47,609 nt of DNA from Xenorhabdus sp. IM139775 (GCF_028598745.1 NZ_JAQRFK010000023.1:1-47609), one strand, 5' to 3'. Positions 20,541 to 30,862 are shown, numbered from the stretch's first letter. Program-made: numbers and translations. The notes: generated by a model not told the origin, from the sequence alone.

Positions 20541-20575
20541 AAACAAAAAACCCCCGCCTTGATAAGGCAGGGGTT
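20541..20575 (-). terminator. Terminator of the tRNA operon
   Basis: Stem AAACCCCTGCCTT / AAGGCGGGGGTTT on the minus strand (one mismatch) followed by a run of T, just past the last tRNA-Arg gene. Confidence 0.9.
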
Positions 20576-20580
20576 TAAAA

Positions 20581-20657
20581 TGGTGCATCCAGGAGGATTC
20601 GAACCTCCGACCGCTCGGTTCGTAGCCGAGTACTCTATCCAGCTGAGCTATGGATGC
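20581..20657 (-). tRNA. tRNA-Arg(ACG), copy 3 in transcription order
   Basis: 77-nt cloverleaf including encoded CCA. Acceptor GCATCCA/TGGATGC, anticodon stem CTCGG/CCGAG, loop CTACGAA with anticodon ACG (read as inosine-CG after TadA editing), T arm GGTTCGAATCC. Identical to the two neighbouring copies. Corresponds to the argQ/argZ/argY/argV cluster of E. coli. Confidence 0.98.
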
Positions 20658-20743
20658 GTTGTCAGTTTTCTATTTCTGCTCAGGCACTATTGACTGCCTG
20701 AATTTACAAAATCGATATCCCGAAAAATCAGGGTATCTAAGTA

Positions 20744-20820
20744 TGGTGCATCCAGGAGGATTCGAACCTCCGACCGCTCGGTTCGTAGCCGAGTACTCTA
20801 TCCAGCTGAGCTATGGATGC
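20744..20820 (-). tRNA. tRNA-Arg(ACG), copy 2
   Basis: Same 77-nt sequence, exactly 163 bases from the neighbouring copy on either side. Encoded CCA and anticodon ACG are both present. Confidence 0.98.
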
Positions 20821-20906
20821 ATTGTCGGTTTTCTATTTCTGTTCAGACACTGATGATTGCCTGACTAGACAGAATTGAGATACCTAAAAAATCGCGGTGT
20901 TTAAAA

Positions 20907-20983
20907 TGGTGCATCCAGGAGGATTCGAACCTCCGACCGCTCGGTTCGTAGCCGAGTACTCTATCCAGCTGAGCTATGGATGC
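20907..20983 (-). tRNA. tRNA-Arg(ACG), copy 1
   Basis: Same 77-nt sequence with encoded CCA and anticodon ACG. Only 8 bases separate it from the upstream tRNA-Ser gene, so the two are processed from one precursor. Confidence 0.98.
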
Positions 20984-20991
20984 ATTTTAAA

Positions 20992-21084
20992 TGGCGGTGA
21001 GGGAGGGATTCGAACCCTCGATGCAGCTCTTAACCACATACTCCCTTAGCAGGGGAGCGCCTTCAGCCTCTCGGCCACCTCACC
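20992..21084 (-). tRNA. serV: tRNA-Ser(GCT)
   Basis: 93-nt class II tRNA with a long variable arm. Acceptor GGTGAGG/CCTCACC, anticodon stem CTCCC/GGGAG with loop CTGCTAA giving anticodon GCT (reads AGC/AGU), CCA encoded. First tRNA of the operon, equivalent to serV before the arg genes in E. coli. Confidence 0.98.
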
Positions 21085-21573
21085 ATTACTTTAAAATCGT
21101 AAAGAAAATTCACGCTTTAAAACCTGCTACTCAGAAGTTTTCACTTCATCACTTTCAGAACCTTTACTTCTGATGCTTACTCAGAAGCCTTTCTTCAAGC
21201 TCTTCGTCGCTGCGATGGCGCACATAATACTTTCCCTGCCTGATAAGTCAAACAATTTTTCGCAACTTTTTTTTGTTTGAACACTTAACATTCAAAGTGC
21301 TGGGTTTAACATCTAAAGGGCTGTTTTATCAGCAGTGAAATCATCTAAGAACCGTTAAAATTTACGGAAATGATTATTCCTCTCTATGGACTCATGAACG
21401 ATGCTTTTTCGACAGATAGAAAATAAGAAGACGTGAGAAAATAGAATCAAGATCTTAAAAAGAGATAAACATGATAGGTTGACAAAATAGGGAATAAGCA
21501 GAAAGTAGCAAAAAGAAGGCAAAAAAACAGAGTAGCGCCCAAGTTTTAAAAAAGCGTGGACGCCATTCTTGAA
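21085..21573. other. Intergenic region upstream of the tRNA operon, after csrA
   Basis: 489 gene-free bases. 21085-21217 would be the transcribed leader of the tRNA operon and holds a hairpin (arms CTTCTGA 21167-21173 and TCAGAAG 21181-21187) and a repeated TACTCAGAAG. The promoter is at 21224-21251. From there to csrA I see AT-rich sequence with no gene and no clear csrA terminator. Confidence 0.6.
21224..21251 (-). promoter_or_regulatory. Promoter of the tRNA-Ser/Arg operon
   Basis: On the minus strand, TTGACT (21246-21251) and TATTAT (21224-21229) are 16 bases apart, followed by a GC-rich discriminator (GTGCGCC) typical of stringently controlled stable-RNA promoters. Confidence 0.75.
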
Positions 21574-21759
21574 TTAAAAAGTTGTAGGCTGAGACTTCTC
21601 TGCCTGAATCCGTTGATAAATTTCTTCACGGTGAACAGAAACTTCCTTGGGCGCATTTACACCAATGCGAACTTGGTTGCCTTTAACTCCCAGTACTGTG
21701 ACTGTTACCTCATCGCCTATCATGAGTGTTTCACCAACTCGACGAGTCAGAATAAGCAT
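21574..21759 (-). CDS. csrA: CsrA, carbon storage regulator
   Basis: RNA-binding dimer that binds GGA motifs in mRNA leaders and controls carbon flow, motility, biofilm and, in insect-associated relatives, virulence traits. The 61 residues differ from E. coli CsrA only in the last few positions; RNA-contact residues L4, R6 and R44 are present. AAGGAGC lies ahead of ATG. It sits between alaS and serV as in E. coli. Two similar -10-like sequences (TGCTTATACTTTA and TGCTTATATTTTA on the minus strand, near 21855-21915) may be alternative promoters. Confidence 0.98.
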   Translation of the reverse strand: MLILTRRVGETLMIGDEVTVTVLGVKGNQVRIGVNAPKEVSVHREEIYQRIQAEKSQPTTF

Positions 21760-21953
21760 TCTTTGCTCCTTGAAAATTTAAAAGAGTCGGGTCTCTAGGT
21801 TTCCCCGCTATTATCCATCAAACACCGTGAAAACGTAAAGCAATGATATCTACTTAAAGTATAAGCAGTTTTGAACACATTTACTATATCTATAGGATAG
21901 CTAAAATATAAGCACGTGCCCAACATTTTAACAATTTCACAACCAAAACCATC

Positions 21954-21985
21954 TGGCACCATAAAAAAACGCTTTCATGGTGCCA
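21954..21985. repeat. Perfect 9-bp inverted repeat between alaS and csrA
   Basis: TGGCACCAT (21954-21962) and ATGGTGCCA (21977-21985) with a 14-base loop that contains AAAAAAA. On the minus strand the loop reads GAAAGCGTTTTTTT. It may be a terminator variant or a leader structure for csrA; the T run lies inside the loop, so it is not a standard terminator. Confidence 0.6.
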
Positions 21986-22006
21986 CTGCTGTCACGGCAA
22001 TACCAA

Positions 22007-24634
22007 CTATAACCGCGATGCTACCCACTCTTCTACACTAGCTAATGCGGAAGTAAGAGCTGCTACATCCGACCCACCAGCCTGAGCCAGATCAGGACGT
22101 CCCCCTCCTTTACCTCCAACTTGTTGGGCAACAAAAGAGATTAAATCGCCTGCTTTTATTTTAGCAGTCAAATCCTTCGTTATACCAACAATTAGGCTGA
22201 CTTTATCACCAGTCACTGTGGAAAGCACAATAATTGCTGATCCTAATTGATTTTTGAGATCATCAACCATCGTTCTGAGCATTTTCGGTTCTATATCACC
22301 TAATTGTGTCACCAGTAGACGGACACCTTGGATTTCCTTGGCTTGATTCGCCAAAGAGGAGCTTTCCTGAGCCGCTTGCTGAGATTTCAACTGTTGCAAC
22401 TCTTTTTCCAATTGTTTCGTTCTGTCCAGTGTCGTTTTCACTTTCTCATTCAGGCTACTGATATCACCTTTCACCAGATGAGCAATGTCTTGCAGTAAAT
22501 CAGCTTGCTGATAGACAGAGTTTAGCGCAGTTTGCCCCGTAATGGCTTCAATACGGCGGATCCCTGCTGCTGTACCTGATTCACTGGATATACGGAACAA
22601 CCCTATATCACCTGTGCGACTCGCATGAGTGCCACCACATAGTTCGGTAGAAAAGCCGCCCATGCTAAGTACACGCACTTTTTCGTCATATTTCTCGCCA
22701 AACAGTGCCATAGCACCTTTGGCTTTTGCTTCTTCCAGCCCCATTAATTCTGTAACAATAAGTGAATTTTTGCGAACTTCTTCATTCACTAAGTTTTCGA
22801 CTTGACGGATCTGCTTTGGTTTCATGGCCTCAAAGTGAGAGAAATCAAAGCGCAAATATTTATCATTGACCAAAGAACCTTTTTGGGCAACGTGTTCTCC
22901 CAAAATTTGACGTAATGCCGCATGTAACAAATGGGTCGCCGAGTGATTCAAACGGATCGCATCTCTGCGCATCCCATCAATTTCAGCATTAACGGTACCA
23001 TTAACGCTCAAACTACCGCTTATCAACTTACCGCTGTGACCAATTGCCTGAGCATATTTTTGTGTATCGAGGACTTCAAATACGCCATCGCCATTCGACA
23101 ATTTACCCGTATCACCAACCTGTCCACCAGATTCAGCGTAGAAAGCGGTTTTATCAAGTATAACGATCGCTTCTTCACCCGCGTGAATTTGCTCAACAGA
23201 CTGACCATTACGGAAAATAGCGATAACAGCAGCTTGCTGTGAATGATGGTCATAACCACAAAAATCACTGCGTTCATCAACTTTGATTAATTCATTGTAA
23301 TCTGTACCAAAGCCGCTGAATTCACGGGCACGACGACGCTGATTTTCCATCGCTGCATCAAAACCGACTTCATCGACTTTGATATTACGTTCGCGGCAAA
23401 CATCCGCAGTCAGGTCAACAGGGAAACCATAGGTGTCATACAAACGGAAAGCAGTCTCACCATCGAGGGTATCGCCAGATAATTTAGCCAGCTCTTCATC
23501 CAGAAGCTGCAAACCACGTTCCAAAGTACGAGCGAACTGTTCTTCTTCCGTTTTCAATACCTGCTCAACCAAAGCCTGCTGCTGTTTCAGCGCCTCACCA
23601 GCCGCGCCCATGAATTTGATGAGCGGTGCAACCAGTTTGTAGAAGAAGGCTTCTTTTGCCCCCAGCATATTGCCATGACGAACAGCACGACGAATGATAC
23701 GGCGAAGCACATATCCACGGTTTTCATTGGATGGAATAACCCCGTCGCAAATCAAGAACGCACATGCGCGGATATGGTCGGCAACAACACGCAGTGATTT
23801 ATTGGTAAGATCGGTTGCCCCAGTTACTTCTGCAACCGAAGCAATTAAACTTTGGAACAGGTCAATCTCGTAGTTGGAATTAACATGTTGCAAGACTGCG
23901 GTGACACGCTCCAGCCCCATGCCGGTATCCACTGAAGGTTTTGGTAACGGTTCCATGGTGCCATCAGCATGGCGGTTGAATTGCATGAAAACGATGTTCC
24001 AAATTTCGATATATCTGTCACCGTCTTCTTCTGGGCTGCCTGGAGGACCTCCCCAAATATGTTCACCGTGGTCGTAAAAAATTTCCGTACAAGGGCCGCA
24101 TGGACCGGTATCCCCCATTTGCCAGAAATTATCTGACGCATAAGGAGCACCTTTGTTATCACCGATACGAATAATCCTTTCTGCTGGAACGCCGACTTCT
24201 TTATGCCAAATGTCATAAGCCTCGTCGTCTGTCTCATAGACAGTCACCCACAGTTTTTCTTTTGGCAGACTAAACCACGCTTCGCTGGTCAGCAACTCCC
24301 ATGCGTATTTAATGGCATCCTGTTTAAAATAATCGCCAAAACTGAAGTTACCCAACATTTCGAAGAAAGTGTGGTGACGGGCTGTATAACCCACATTTTC
24401 TAAATCATTATGCTTACCGCCAGCACGAACACAACGCTGAGCCGTTGTTGCCCTAGAATAAGGTCTATTATCCAATCCCAGAAAAACATCTTTGAACTGG
24501 TTCATCCCTGCGTTGGTGAACAACAATGTTGGATCATTAGTCGGCACCAATGAACTACTTGGTACTATCTGGTGCCCTTTAGTATGAAAAAAGTCAAGAA
24601 ACGCTTGACGGATCTCAGCGGTGCTTTTGCTCAT
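22007..24634 (-). CDS. alaS: AlaS, alanyl-tRNA synthetase
   Basis: Class II synthetase that charges tRNA-Ala and edits mischarged Ser/Gly. 875 residues, one less than E. coli. It shows the catalytic domain at the N terminus ([32 protein letters not shown]), the tRNA-recognition domain, the editing domain with zinc motifs [12 protein letters not shown] and [12 protein letters not shown], a coiled-coil segment rich in Q/E/K (about 720-765) and the glycine-rich C-Ala domain ([16 protein letters not shown]). CGGGA precedes the ATG. Between recA and csrA, as in E. coli apart from the lost recX. Confidence 0.98.
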   Translation of the reverse strand: MSKSTAEIRQAFLDFFHTKGHQIVPSSSLVPTNDPTLLFTNAGMNQFKDVFLGLDNRPYSRATTAQRCVRAGGKHNDLENVGYTARHHTFFEMLGNFSFGDYFKQDAIKYAWELLTSEAWFSLPKEKLWVTVYETDDEAYDIWHKEVGVPAERIIRIGDNKGAPYASDNFWQMGDTGPCGPCTEIFYDHGEHIWGGPPGSPEEDGDRYIEIWNIVFMQFNRHADGTMEPLPKPSVDTGMGLERVTAVLQHVNSNYEIDLFQSLIASVAEVTGATDLTNKSLRVVADHIRACAFLICDGVIPSNENRGYVLRRIIRRAVRHGNMLGAKEAFFYKLVAPLIKFMGAAGEALKQQQALVEQVLKTEEEQFARTLERGLQLLDEELAKLSGDTLDGETAFRLYDTYGFPVDLTADVCRERNIKVDEVGFDAAMENQRRRAREFSGFGTDYNELIKVDERSDFCGYDHHSQQAAVIAIFRNGQSVEQIHAGEEAIVILDKTAFYAESGGQVGDTGKLSNGDGVFEVLDTQKYAQAIGHSGKLISGSLSVNGTVNAEIDGMRRDAIRLNHSATHLLHAALRQILGEHVAQKGSLVNDKYLRFDFSHFEAMKPKQIRQVENLVNEEVRKNSLIVTELMGLEEAKAKGAMALFGEKYDEKVRVLSMGGFSTELCGGTHASRTGDIGLFRISSESGTAAGIRRIEAITGQTALNSVYQQADLLQDIAHLVKGDISSLNEKVKTTLDRTKQLEKELQQLKSQQAAQESSSLANQAKEIQGVRLLVTQLGDIEPKMLRTMVDDLKNQLGSAIIVLSTVTGDKVSLIVGITKDLTAKIKAGDLISFVAQQVGGKGGGRPDLAQAGGSDVAALTSALASVEEWVASRL

Positions 24635-24728
24635 AATTGTCCCGAAATCAAGCTGAAAAAACAGATTTATGAATGGTTGAGGTGGTATACCGCATCACCT
24701 GTCAACTCACGAATAAATTAAAGTAGGG

Positions 24729-24840
24729 TTAAGATAGAATGTCTTCCATAAGAAGTAAAATCCCATATAAATCCATTCGCTTTTCAGCATTGTAATTCGT
24801 CTGGGGATTTTCTGAAAGTCTGTTCGTGACACCTGTTTCA
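24729..24840 (-). pseudogene. recX: Possible remnant of recX (C-terminal end)
   Basis: Read on the minus strand, one frame gives TDFQKIPRRITMLKSEWIYM then GFYF, and after a one-base shift the next frame gives LLMEDILS and a stop. This lines up with the RecX C-terminal pattern (a PT-x-F-x-E-K-x-K-x-QRFLLYRGYLMEDIQ-like segment). The position between recA and alaS and the orientation are those of recX. The N-terminal two thirds are gone and no start is evident. The similarity is short and judged by eye, so confidence is moderate. Confidence 0.45.
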
Positions 24841-24875
24841 ATACGCCTATTTCAAGGATGTTTATTTCTGCCATA

Positions 24876-24913
24876 AAAACAAAAACCACACCCAATATGA
24901 GTGTGGTTTTTAA
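24876..24913 (-). terminator. recA terminator
   Basis: Stem AAAAACCACAC (24881-24891) / GTGTGGTTTTT (24901-24911), loop of nine, with a T-rich tail in the recA direction, 60 bases past the recA stop. Confidence 0.9.
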
Positions 24914-24970
24914 AAGCCAGATTAGTGCTGTATTACGGCTGGATATGGACGTTAATGAATGAAATAAAAA

Positions 24971-26047
24971 TTAAAACTCTTCGTTATTTACTTCTTCGCC
25001 GTTGTTTTCATAATCAGTCACATAATCCGTAGCCGCACTATTGAACTCCCCTGTATTATTCAACAGTAAATCGCGTAGTTTCTTATCCAACTCGGACGCA
25101 ATTTCTGGATGTTCTTTCAGATAGTTAGTGGCATTGGCTTTACCTTGTCCAATTTTGTCGCTGTTGTAGCTATACCATGCACCAGCTTTTTCCACCATTT
25201 TGTGCTTAACACCCAGATCGACTAACTCACCAAAGGTGTTAATGCCTTCACCATAAAGAATTTGGAATTCGGCTTGTTTAAATGGCGCAGCAACCTTGTT
25301 CTTGACCACTTTCACACGTGTTTCACTACCAACAACTTCTTCGCCATTTTTCACCGAACCGGTACGGCGGATATCCAAGCGGACAGAGGCGTAGAATTTC
25401 AGCGCATTACCCCCTGTGGTGGTTTCAGGGTTACCAAACATCACCCCAATTTTCATGCGGATTTGGTTGATGAAGATCAACAGGGTATTCGAGTTTTTCA
25501 GATTCCCCGCCAGCTTACGCATCGCTTGGCTCATCATACGCGCAGCCAAGCCCATATGAGAGTCGCCGATTTCACCTTCAATTTCTGCTTTTGGTGTTAA
25601 TGCGGCAACAGAGTCAACAATAATCACATCGACAGCACCAGAACGTGATAAGGCATCACAAATTTCCAATGCCTGTTCACCCGTATCAGGCTGGGAACAC
25701 AACAGATTATCAATATCTACACCCAGTTTTTTCGCATAAACCGGATCAAGGGCATGTTCGGCATCAATAAACGCACAAGTTCTGCCCTCGCGCTGGGCTG
25801 CGGCAATAACTTGCAATGTCAGCGTTGTTTTACCGGAAGATTCTGGTCCATATATCTCAACGATACGGCCCATTGGTAAGCCACCTGCGCCCAGTGCAAT
25901 ATCCAGTGACAGGGAACCGGTAGAGATCGTTTCAACATCCATTGAGCGGTTTTCACCCAAACGCATGATGGAACCTTTACCAAATTGTTTCTCAATTTGG
26001 CCCAGCGCCGCTGCCAGAGCCTTTTGTTTGTTTTCATCGTTAGCCAT
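24971..26047 (-). CDS. recA: RecA recombinase
   Basis: ATP-dependent strand-exchange protein and co-protease for LexA. The 358 residues contain Walker A GPESSGKT (67-74), the DNA-binding loop region ([22 protein letters not shown]), [20 protein letters not shown], and an acidic C terminus. The frame is open to 26110, but the start is ATG 26047 ([19 protein letters not shown]), matching E. coli and preceded by a GGAG site. The upstream region carries a promoter overlapped by a LexA box. The C-terminal tail is divergent, as usual. Confidence 0.98.
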   Translation of the reverse strand: MANDENKQKALAAALGQIEKQFGKGSIMRLGENRSMDVETISTGSLSLDIALGAGGLPMGRIVEIYGPESSGKTTLTLQVIAAAQREGRTCAFIDAEHALDPVYAKKLGVDIDNLLCSQPDTGEQALEICDALSRSGAVDVIIVDSVAALTPKAEIEGEIGDSHMGLAARMMSQAMRKLAGNLKNSNTLLIFINQIRMKIGVMFGNPETTTGGNALKFYASVRLDIRRTGSVKNGEEVVGSETRVKVVKNKVAAPFKQAEFQILYGEGINTFGELVDLGVKHKMVEKAGAWYSYNSDKIGQGKANATNYLKEHPEIASELDKKLRDLLLNNTGEFNSAATDYVTDYENNGEEVNNEEF

Positions 26048-26121
26048 ATTTACTCCTTCGCAAGCAATGAAGGGGCTGCCCCACTGCTGATAAACTGTTT
26101 CTGATACCAAAGTGCCGTATG

Positions 26122-26149
26122 ATTATACTGTATAATCATACAGCATCAA
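26122..26149 (-). promoter_or_regulatory. recA promoter with LexA (SOS) box
   Basis: LexA box TACTGTATAATCATACAGCA (26126-26145) keeps the CTG-N10-CAG core. On the minus strand TTGATG (26144-26149) and TATAAT (26122-26127) are 16 bases apart, so the box sits in the spacer exactly as at E. coli recA. Confidence 0.93.
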
Positions 26150-26150
26150 G

Positions 26151-26654
26151 CTAATTTTTTATGATTTCTGCCAACAAGGTTTTTAAAGAAAAAATGACGG
26201 CTTGCAGACGCACAGCATGACGATCCCCCGAAAAATGCTGACGGTAGGTCACAGTATGGATATTTTCATCAAGGTAAAAAGCAAACCCAATCCAAACCGT
26301 GCCAGTCGGTTTTTCCTCACTTCCCCCTTCTGGCCCAGCAATACCGCTGACAGCAACAGAAACGTCTGCATTCGCGGCAATTAATGCCCCGGCTGCCATT
26401 TCTTTTACGACCGGCTCACTGACCGCACCAAATTGTGCCAACGACGCCGGAGAAACCCCCAGCATTTCATGTTTGGCGTCATTACTGTAAGTCACGAAAC
26501 CGCGATTAAAATAGGCCGAACTCCCCGCAATATCTGTAATCACTTTAGCGATCCAACCGCCGGTGCAAGATTCTGCACAGGTTACGGATAATTTTTTCTG
26601 TTTTAATCTCTTTCCAAGTTCAATACTAAGCTGATTCAGGATTTTTTCATCCAT
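26151..26654 (-). CDS. pncC: PncC, nicotinamide-nucleotide amidase (CinA C-terminal family)
   Basis: Deamidates nicotinamide mononucleotide to nicotinate mononucleotide in NAD salvage. The 167-residue protein is the stand-alone CinA C-terminal domain, with CAESCTGG at 26-33 and AVSGIAGPEGGSEEKPTGTVWIGF. It equals E. coli YgaD/PncC and holds the same place upstream of recA. The stop codon nearly touches the recA -35 element. Confidence 0.93.
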   Translation of the reverse strand: MDEKILNQLSIELGKRLKQKKLSVTCAESCTGGWIAKVITDIAGSSAYFNRGFVTYSNDAKHEMLGVSPASLAQFGAVSEPVVKEMAAGALIAANADVSVAVSGIAGPEGGSEEKPTGTVWIGFAFYLDENIHTVTYRQHFSGDRHAVRLQAVIFSLKTLLAEIIKN

Positions 26655-26679
26655 AACCGACCTTCAATTCTATAAGAAA

Positions 26680-27876
26680 TTAATTTTTCCGAAGCAGATC
26701 CCAAATCCACAGACCGCCAATGGCCAAAGAAAGCAAAAGGCCAAAACCAATGCCAACCGCAACGACCGAAGCGCCCAACATGATGGAAACCGAATACAAC
26801 CCCAGCATGACTAACATGGCACTGTTTTCACCTAGGTTTTGTACAGCAACAGCTTTACCTGCGCCCATTGCATGCTTTCCATGTTCTTGCAGCAGTGCAT
26901 TTAATGGAACGATGAAAAGTCCACCAAATACGCCGAGGACAATCAAAATTAAGTAGGAAAATACGATGGATTGCTGAGTCGCAAAAAGAATGACCATCAG
27001 TCCAATTAAGATCCCCGCCGGCATACAGCGACGAACCGTTTTCAATGTAATAAACCGCGCAGCCATGCCTGCCCCAGCAATGATACCAATAGCAACGACG
27101 GCATTCATCAATGTCGGGGTCGTATTGCCATCAATGCCCAGAACAATCGGAACCCATGCAACCAACAAGAAGCGCAGCGTGATACCTGCTCCCCAAAATA
27201 AGCTGGTTCCCACCAATGAAAAGCGCGTTTCCTGATTACGCCAAAGTGAAGCGCAAACCGCCATAAAATCCACCAGCATTTTTTTGGGATTCCAGCCTCT
27301 GCCTTCACGAGCCGCAGCCAGACGGGGAATATAGAAATTAGACACGACGGCGACACCATACAACAAGGCACAAAGCCCCAATGCCAGTATCAGGCTGATA
27401 TCAGAAAGGAAACCACCAGCAACTGAACCAATCAGAATAGCGGCGATGGTCGAAGCCTCCATCATGCCATTGGCTTTGACCAAACGTCCGCCATCCGTCA
27501 ATTCACCCAAAATCCCATACTTAGCAGGAGAATAAGCCGCAGCCCCAATTCCGACTAAGGTATATCCCAGAAAAGGGTTCATATCGATACAGATGCTGAT
27601 GGCCCCAAGCAATTTGATGACATTAGAAAAGAGCATGACACGCCCTTTTGAAAACCGATCAGCAATTTGCCCCACAAAGGGGGCAAATACGATATAAGTC
27701 AGGACAAAAACAATTTGCAGGACTGGCCAACTCCATTCAGGATAAAACTCCATCTTTAATTGGGCTAAGATCGCAAAGAACAGTGCATTGTCAGCAAACG
27801 CAGAGAAAAATTGCGACAACAATACGGCTTTCATTCCACGACTTAACAGGGGTCGTGTCTCCACAGTGGCATCCAT
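26680..27876 (-). CDS. lplT: LplT, lysophospholipid transporter
   Basis: MFS flippase that moves lysophosphatidylethanolamine to the cytoplasmic face for re-acylation by Aas. 398 residues with about 12 membrane helices; segments [46 protein letters not shown] and [10 protein letters not shown] match E. coli LplT. The start is ATG 27876 (MDATVETRP), with GGAG upstream; the longer frame to 27936 would overlap the end of aas. It begins 4 bases after the aas stop, so the two are coupled. Confidence 0.94.
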   Translation of the reverse strand: MDATVETRPLLSRGMKAVLLSQFFSAFADNALFFAILAQLKMEFYPEWSWPVLQIVFVLTYIVFAPFVGQIADRFSKGRVMLFSNVIKLLGAISICIDMNPFLGYTLVGIGAAAYSPAKYGILGELTDGGRLVKANGMMEASTIAAILIGSVAGGFLSDISLILALGLCALLYGVAVVSNFYIPRLAAAREGRGWNPKKMLVDFMAVCASLWRNQETRFSLVGTSLFWGAGITLRFLLVAWVPIVLGIDGNTTPTLMNAVVAIGIIAGAGMAARFITLKTVRRCMPAGILIGLMVILFATQQSIVFSYLILIVLGVFGGLFIVPLNALLQEHGKHAMGAGKAVAVQNLGENSAMLVMLGLYSVSIMLGASVVAVGIGFGLLLSLAIGGLWIWDLLRKN

Positions 27877-27880
27877 TTCT

Positions 27881-30037
27881 TTACTCCTGTTCAGCCATTG
27901 TTCTGAGTGTGACAAAATCCGGTTTACCACTGCCAAGCAAAGGCAGGTGCTTCACATAACGGATGTCTCGTGGAACCGACAGCTCAGGCATTCCCATTTC
28001 ACGGGCAATGCCCAGCATGGCATTTCTATTGAGTTTCGCATCGGTTGTGAACAATACCAGTGCTTCACCTTTACTGCGGTCACGCTTGGCGGTAGCCGCA
28101 TGCAGTGCATCAGTCGAAATGCGCGAGGCTATTTGTTCTACCGCTTCGAGAGAAACCATTTCCCCCGCAAGTTTGGCAAAACGTTTCACCCGCCCTTTGA
28201 TCATGCAAAAACCCTCTTTATCAATAGCAACGATATCCCCGGTATCATACCAGCCGACTTGATTATTCCCTTCGGCATCTTCTGCGGACGGTGGTTCCAG
28301 ATGCTCAGGCGCTTCAACTCGCAGATATCCTTTCATGACATTTGGCCCGCGTAGCTGTAAGCGGCCTCCTCCTCCTTCAATTCCCTGTACAGGCAGTAAA
28401 CGGGCTTCCATGCCGGGCAAAATCCGCCCGGCGGTTCCCGTTTTTGCCGCCATCGGGACATTGATTGCCACTACCGGCGCACATTCCGTCACCCCATATC
28501 CCTCAAGGATACGGATACCAAATTTCTCCTGCCAAATGCGTTGGGTGTTTTCTGACAGTTTTTCTGCGCCGGCCACCACATAACGCAGACGGGAAAAATC
28601 ATAAGGATGGGCAAAACGGGCATAATTGCCCAAGAAAGTTGAGGTTCCGAACAGTACGGTACAATTGCAATCATAGACCAGTTCAGGCACCACACGATAA
28701 TGTAACGGGCTTGGATAAAGGAATACGCGACTGCCTGTCATTAATGGTGTAAATAGACCCACGGTCAGACCGAAGGCATGAAACAGGGGTAAAGAAGACA
28801 TAAAGCGATCCAGCGGGGTAAAATCAGCCACTGTTTTTATCTGCTCAACATTTGCCAACAGACTGGCATGACTGTGAACAACACCTTTTGGTGCACCTTC
28901 GGAGCCTGATGTAAACAGGATCAAGGCATCATCATCCGGCTTTTGCGAAGTCAACATGGCTTTGGCAGGGAAAACCAAATGCCACAATATCCAAAGTTTA
29001 TCTTCCTGCGTGATGGTGTCTTTTAAATCTTCCAGATAGACCCAATTGGCTTCGGTTACCTGTTCTGGCAGATGAGTCAATTGCCCTTTTTCCAGAAATT
29101 GGCGGGATGTTACGATGGTTTTGATGGTTGCCGCCTGCATGGCATTCTTAATGCCATTGCTTCCTGCTGTATAGTTCAGAAGCGCCGGCACTCGCCCTTT
29201 TAATGAAGCGCCATATATGGCAGCCGCCATCACCGTCGCATTTGGCAACAACAGGCCAATGCGTTCACCTTTTTGTGTAAAGCGCCCTAAGATCCGGCTG
29301 GTGGCCAATATTTTTTTCAGTAATGAGTGATAACTGTTTTCTGTAAAATTCACATCCTCAATGCAGGGTTTGAAACGGCCAAAGCGTTTTTGCGCAGTAA
29401 GGTAAGCGCCGAACAGCGTCTCCTTGTGACACGTCTGCATCCTCACTTCCATCATAATGGCATGGAGATGCTCCCCGGCTAAACGGCGGCGTGCTGTTGA
29501 ATCAGGGGCATCCGGCATCGGCAGATCAACGGCAGGCAAAATCTTGAGGGTGATTTTCGGGAACCAATGCCGCTTCACGATCCCTTTTAACCGGCCAAAA
29601 ACCGTTAGCTCCGCCCCCTCAATTCGGATAGGGACGACTTTTGCGCCTGATTTCGCGGCAATAAAAGCGGCACCATCATAAATTTTCATCAGAGAGCCGG
29701 TCACGGTGATCCTTCCTTCGGGGAAAATCACTATCGGACGCCCTTTATCCACCTCTTTAACCAATGTCCTGACGGCCATTGGATTAGTCGGGTCCAGCGG
29801 GACAACATCTGCATAAGGCTTGATAAATTTGAGAAAGCCACGGGTCGCAATATTAGAATAGACAGCGAATACCGGCTTTACCGGCAAGAATAGCCCAATT
29901 AACAGGCCATCCAGAAACGAAACATGATTGGGCGTAATAATACATTTGGGGTGTTGTAGCTGTTTGCTATCACCTTCGACTGTCACCCTGAAGAGAATAC
30001 GAACAAGTAATCGAATAAAATTTAAGAGCATATCCAT
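27881..30037 (-). CDS. aas: Aas, acyl-ACP synthetase / 2-acyl-GPE acyltransferase
   Basis: Bifunctional inner-membrane enzyme that activates fatty acids on ACP and re-acylates lysophosphatidylethanolamine delivered by LplT. The 718 residues comprise an N-terminal acyltransferase domain with HX4D at H38-D43 (NHVSFLD) and FPEGR, and a C-terminal AMP-forming synthetase domain with [29 protein letters not shown] and WYDTGDI. E. coli Aas has 719. The ATG two codons later (30031) is an alternative start, closer to the E. coli N terminus; neither has a strong ribosome site. Confidence 0.95.
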   Translation of the reverse strand: MDMLLNFIRLLVRILFRVTVEGDSKQLQHPKCIITPNHVSFLDGLLIGLFLPVKPVFAVYSNIATRGFLKFIKPYADVVPLDPTNPMAVRTLVKEVDKGRPIVIFPEGRITVTGSLMKIYDGAAFIAAKSGAKVVPIRIEGAELTVFGRLKGIVKRHWFPKITLKILPAVDLPMPDAPDSTARRRLAGEHLHAIMMEVRMQTCHKETLFGAYLTAQKRFGRFKPCIEDVNFTENSYHSLLKKILATSRILGRFTQKGERIGLLLPNATVMAAAIYGASLKGRVPALLNYTAGSNGIKNAMQAATIKTIVTSRQFLEKGQLTHLPEQVTEANWVYLEDLKDTITQEDKLWILWHLVFPAKAMLTSQKPDDDALILFTSGSEGAPKGVVHSHASLLANVEQIKTVADFTPLDRFMSSLPLFHAFGLTVGLFTPLMTGSRVFLYPSPLHYRVVPELVYDCNCTVLFGTSTFLGNYARFAHPYDFSRLRYVVAGAEKLSENTQRIWQEKFGIRILEGYGVTECAPVVAINVPMAAKTGTAGRILPGMEARLLPVQGIEGGGGRLQLRGPNVMKGYLRVEAPEHLEPPSAEDAEGNNQVGWYDTGDIVAIDKEGFCMIKGRVKRFAKLAGEMVSLEAVEQIASRISTDALHAATAKRDRSKGEALVLFTTDAKLNRNAMLGIAREMGMPELSVPRDIRYVKHLPLLGSGKPDFVTLRTMAEQE

Positions 30038-30160
30038 ATCTCAAATATAATTAAATAAAATTAAAGTGAGTAAGTAGAGTGATACTATAAGTTGTATAAG
30101 CCATCTGTTATATAAGATTTCCTTGCCAGACAGAAAATAAACTTAAACGCCCTTAATATA

Positions 30161-30691
30161 TTAAATTAGTTTGTTTTTTCGGCTTAAAATATAAGATCTA
30201 ACGCGAGAGACGATATCTTCTGTTGCGAGATTGGCATCGACAATAAAACTGGCACACTCTCGGTATAAGGGTTCCCTTTCTACCAATATACCTTCCATTT
30301 CTTCTATGATGGACTTCCCTGTTAAGCTGGGACGTTGTGAATTCTCTGGATTAAGGGACAACCGTTTACTCAACACGTCTGCGGATGCTTGTAAATAAAT
30401 CACAACGCCATTTTGTTGCATATATTGGCGATTCTCAAGCGATAACACCATTCCCCCTCCGGTTGAAATAACACGTTCACTCTGGCTAACCGCTTTTAAC
30501 GTTTGGCTTTCCAATGTCCTGAAATGCCCCCAGCCATGTCGCTCAACCAAATCAGCTATCGTCATTTTAGACGTAGACTGAATACTTTCATCGGTGTCAA
30601 CAAATTGATACGACAGTGCTTCAGACAACAACTTACCTATTGTCGTCTTCCCTGCACCTCGTGCACCTACGATGAATAGAGTTTGTTTCAT
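30161..30691 (-). CDS. aroL: AroL, shikimate kinase II
   Basis: Phosphorylates shikimate to shikimate 3-phosphate, fifth step of the common aromatic pathway. The 176-residue P-loop kinase has Walker A GARGAGKT (9-16), DTD at 32-34, R58, GGG 78-80 and R120 in the lid. It is closer to E. coli AroL than AroK (for example the HFMQNNGIVVYL-like segment QYMQQNGVVIYL). It stands alone between aas and proA, unlike E. coli. No TyrR box is seen in the 65 bases before the gene, although E. coli aroL is TyrR-regulated. Confidence 0.92.
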   Translation of the reverse strand: MKQTLFIVGARGAGKTTIGKLLSEALSYQFVDTDESIQSTSKMTIADLVERHGWGHFRTLESQTLKAVSQSERVISTGGGMVLSLENRQYMQQNGVVIYLQASADVLSKRLSLNPENSQRPSLTGKSIIEEMEGILVEREPLYRECASFIVDANLATEDIVSRVRSYILSRKNKLI

Positions 30692-30756
30692 TTGATTATT
30701 TTCCTGAAGAATCGTTTTGCCGAAGAGTCTATAAAATTAAGCCTAAACATAAAGTA

Positions 30757-30862
30757 TATACCCGATAAACTTCAAGTTGCCGCTCGCAAGGCGAAAGCAA
30801 TTGATTATCTCACCTGCATCGCGCGGAGCTAATCAATACATCTTGAAACATGACGAGTATGG
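30757..30862. repeat. MITE-like nested palindromic repeat element
   Basis: About 105 bp. The left end TACCCGATAAACTTCAAG (30759-30776) and right end CTTGAAACATGACGAGTA (30842-30859) form an imperfect terminal inverted repeat. Inside, ATTGATTA and TAATCAAT form a second perfect 8-bp inverted pair. No coding capacity. It resembles short non-autonomous intergenic repeats common in enterobacterial genomes. Confidence 0.65.

Larger units (their letters stand above)
24635..24970. other. recA-alaS intergenic region lacking an intact recX
   Basis: 336 bases where E. coli and relatives carry recX. It contains the recA terminator and a short stretch resembling the RecX C terminus (separate entry). No open frame of RecX length (about 150-166 residues) can fit. 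Confidence 0.75.

Noticed and set aside
20581-21084. Prophage or island integration at the tRNA cluster
   Set aside because: No integrase, no partial tRNA duplicate outside the tandem array, and flanking genes keep the E. coli order.
24707-24895. 62-residue open frame between recA and alaS as a real gene
   Set aside because: No ribosome site, it overlaps the recA terminator, and it is better explained as part of a decayed recX.
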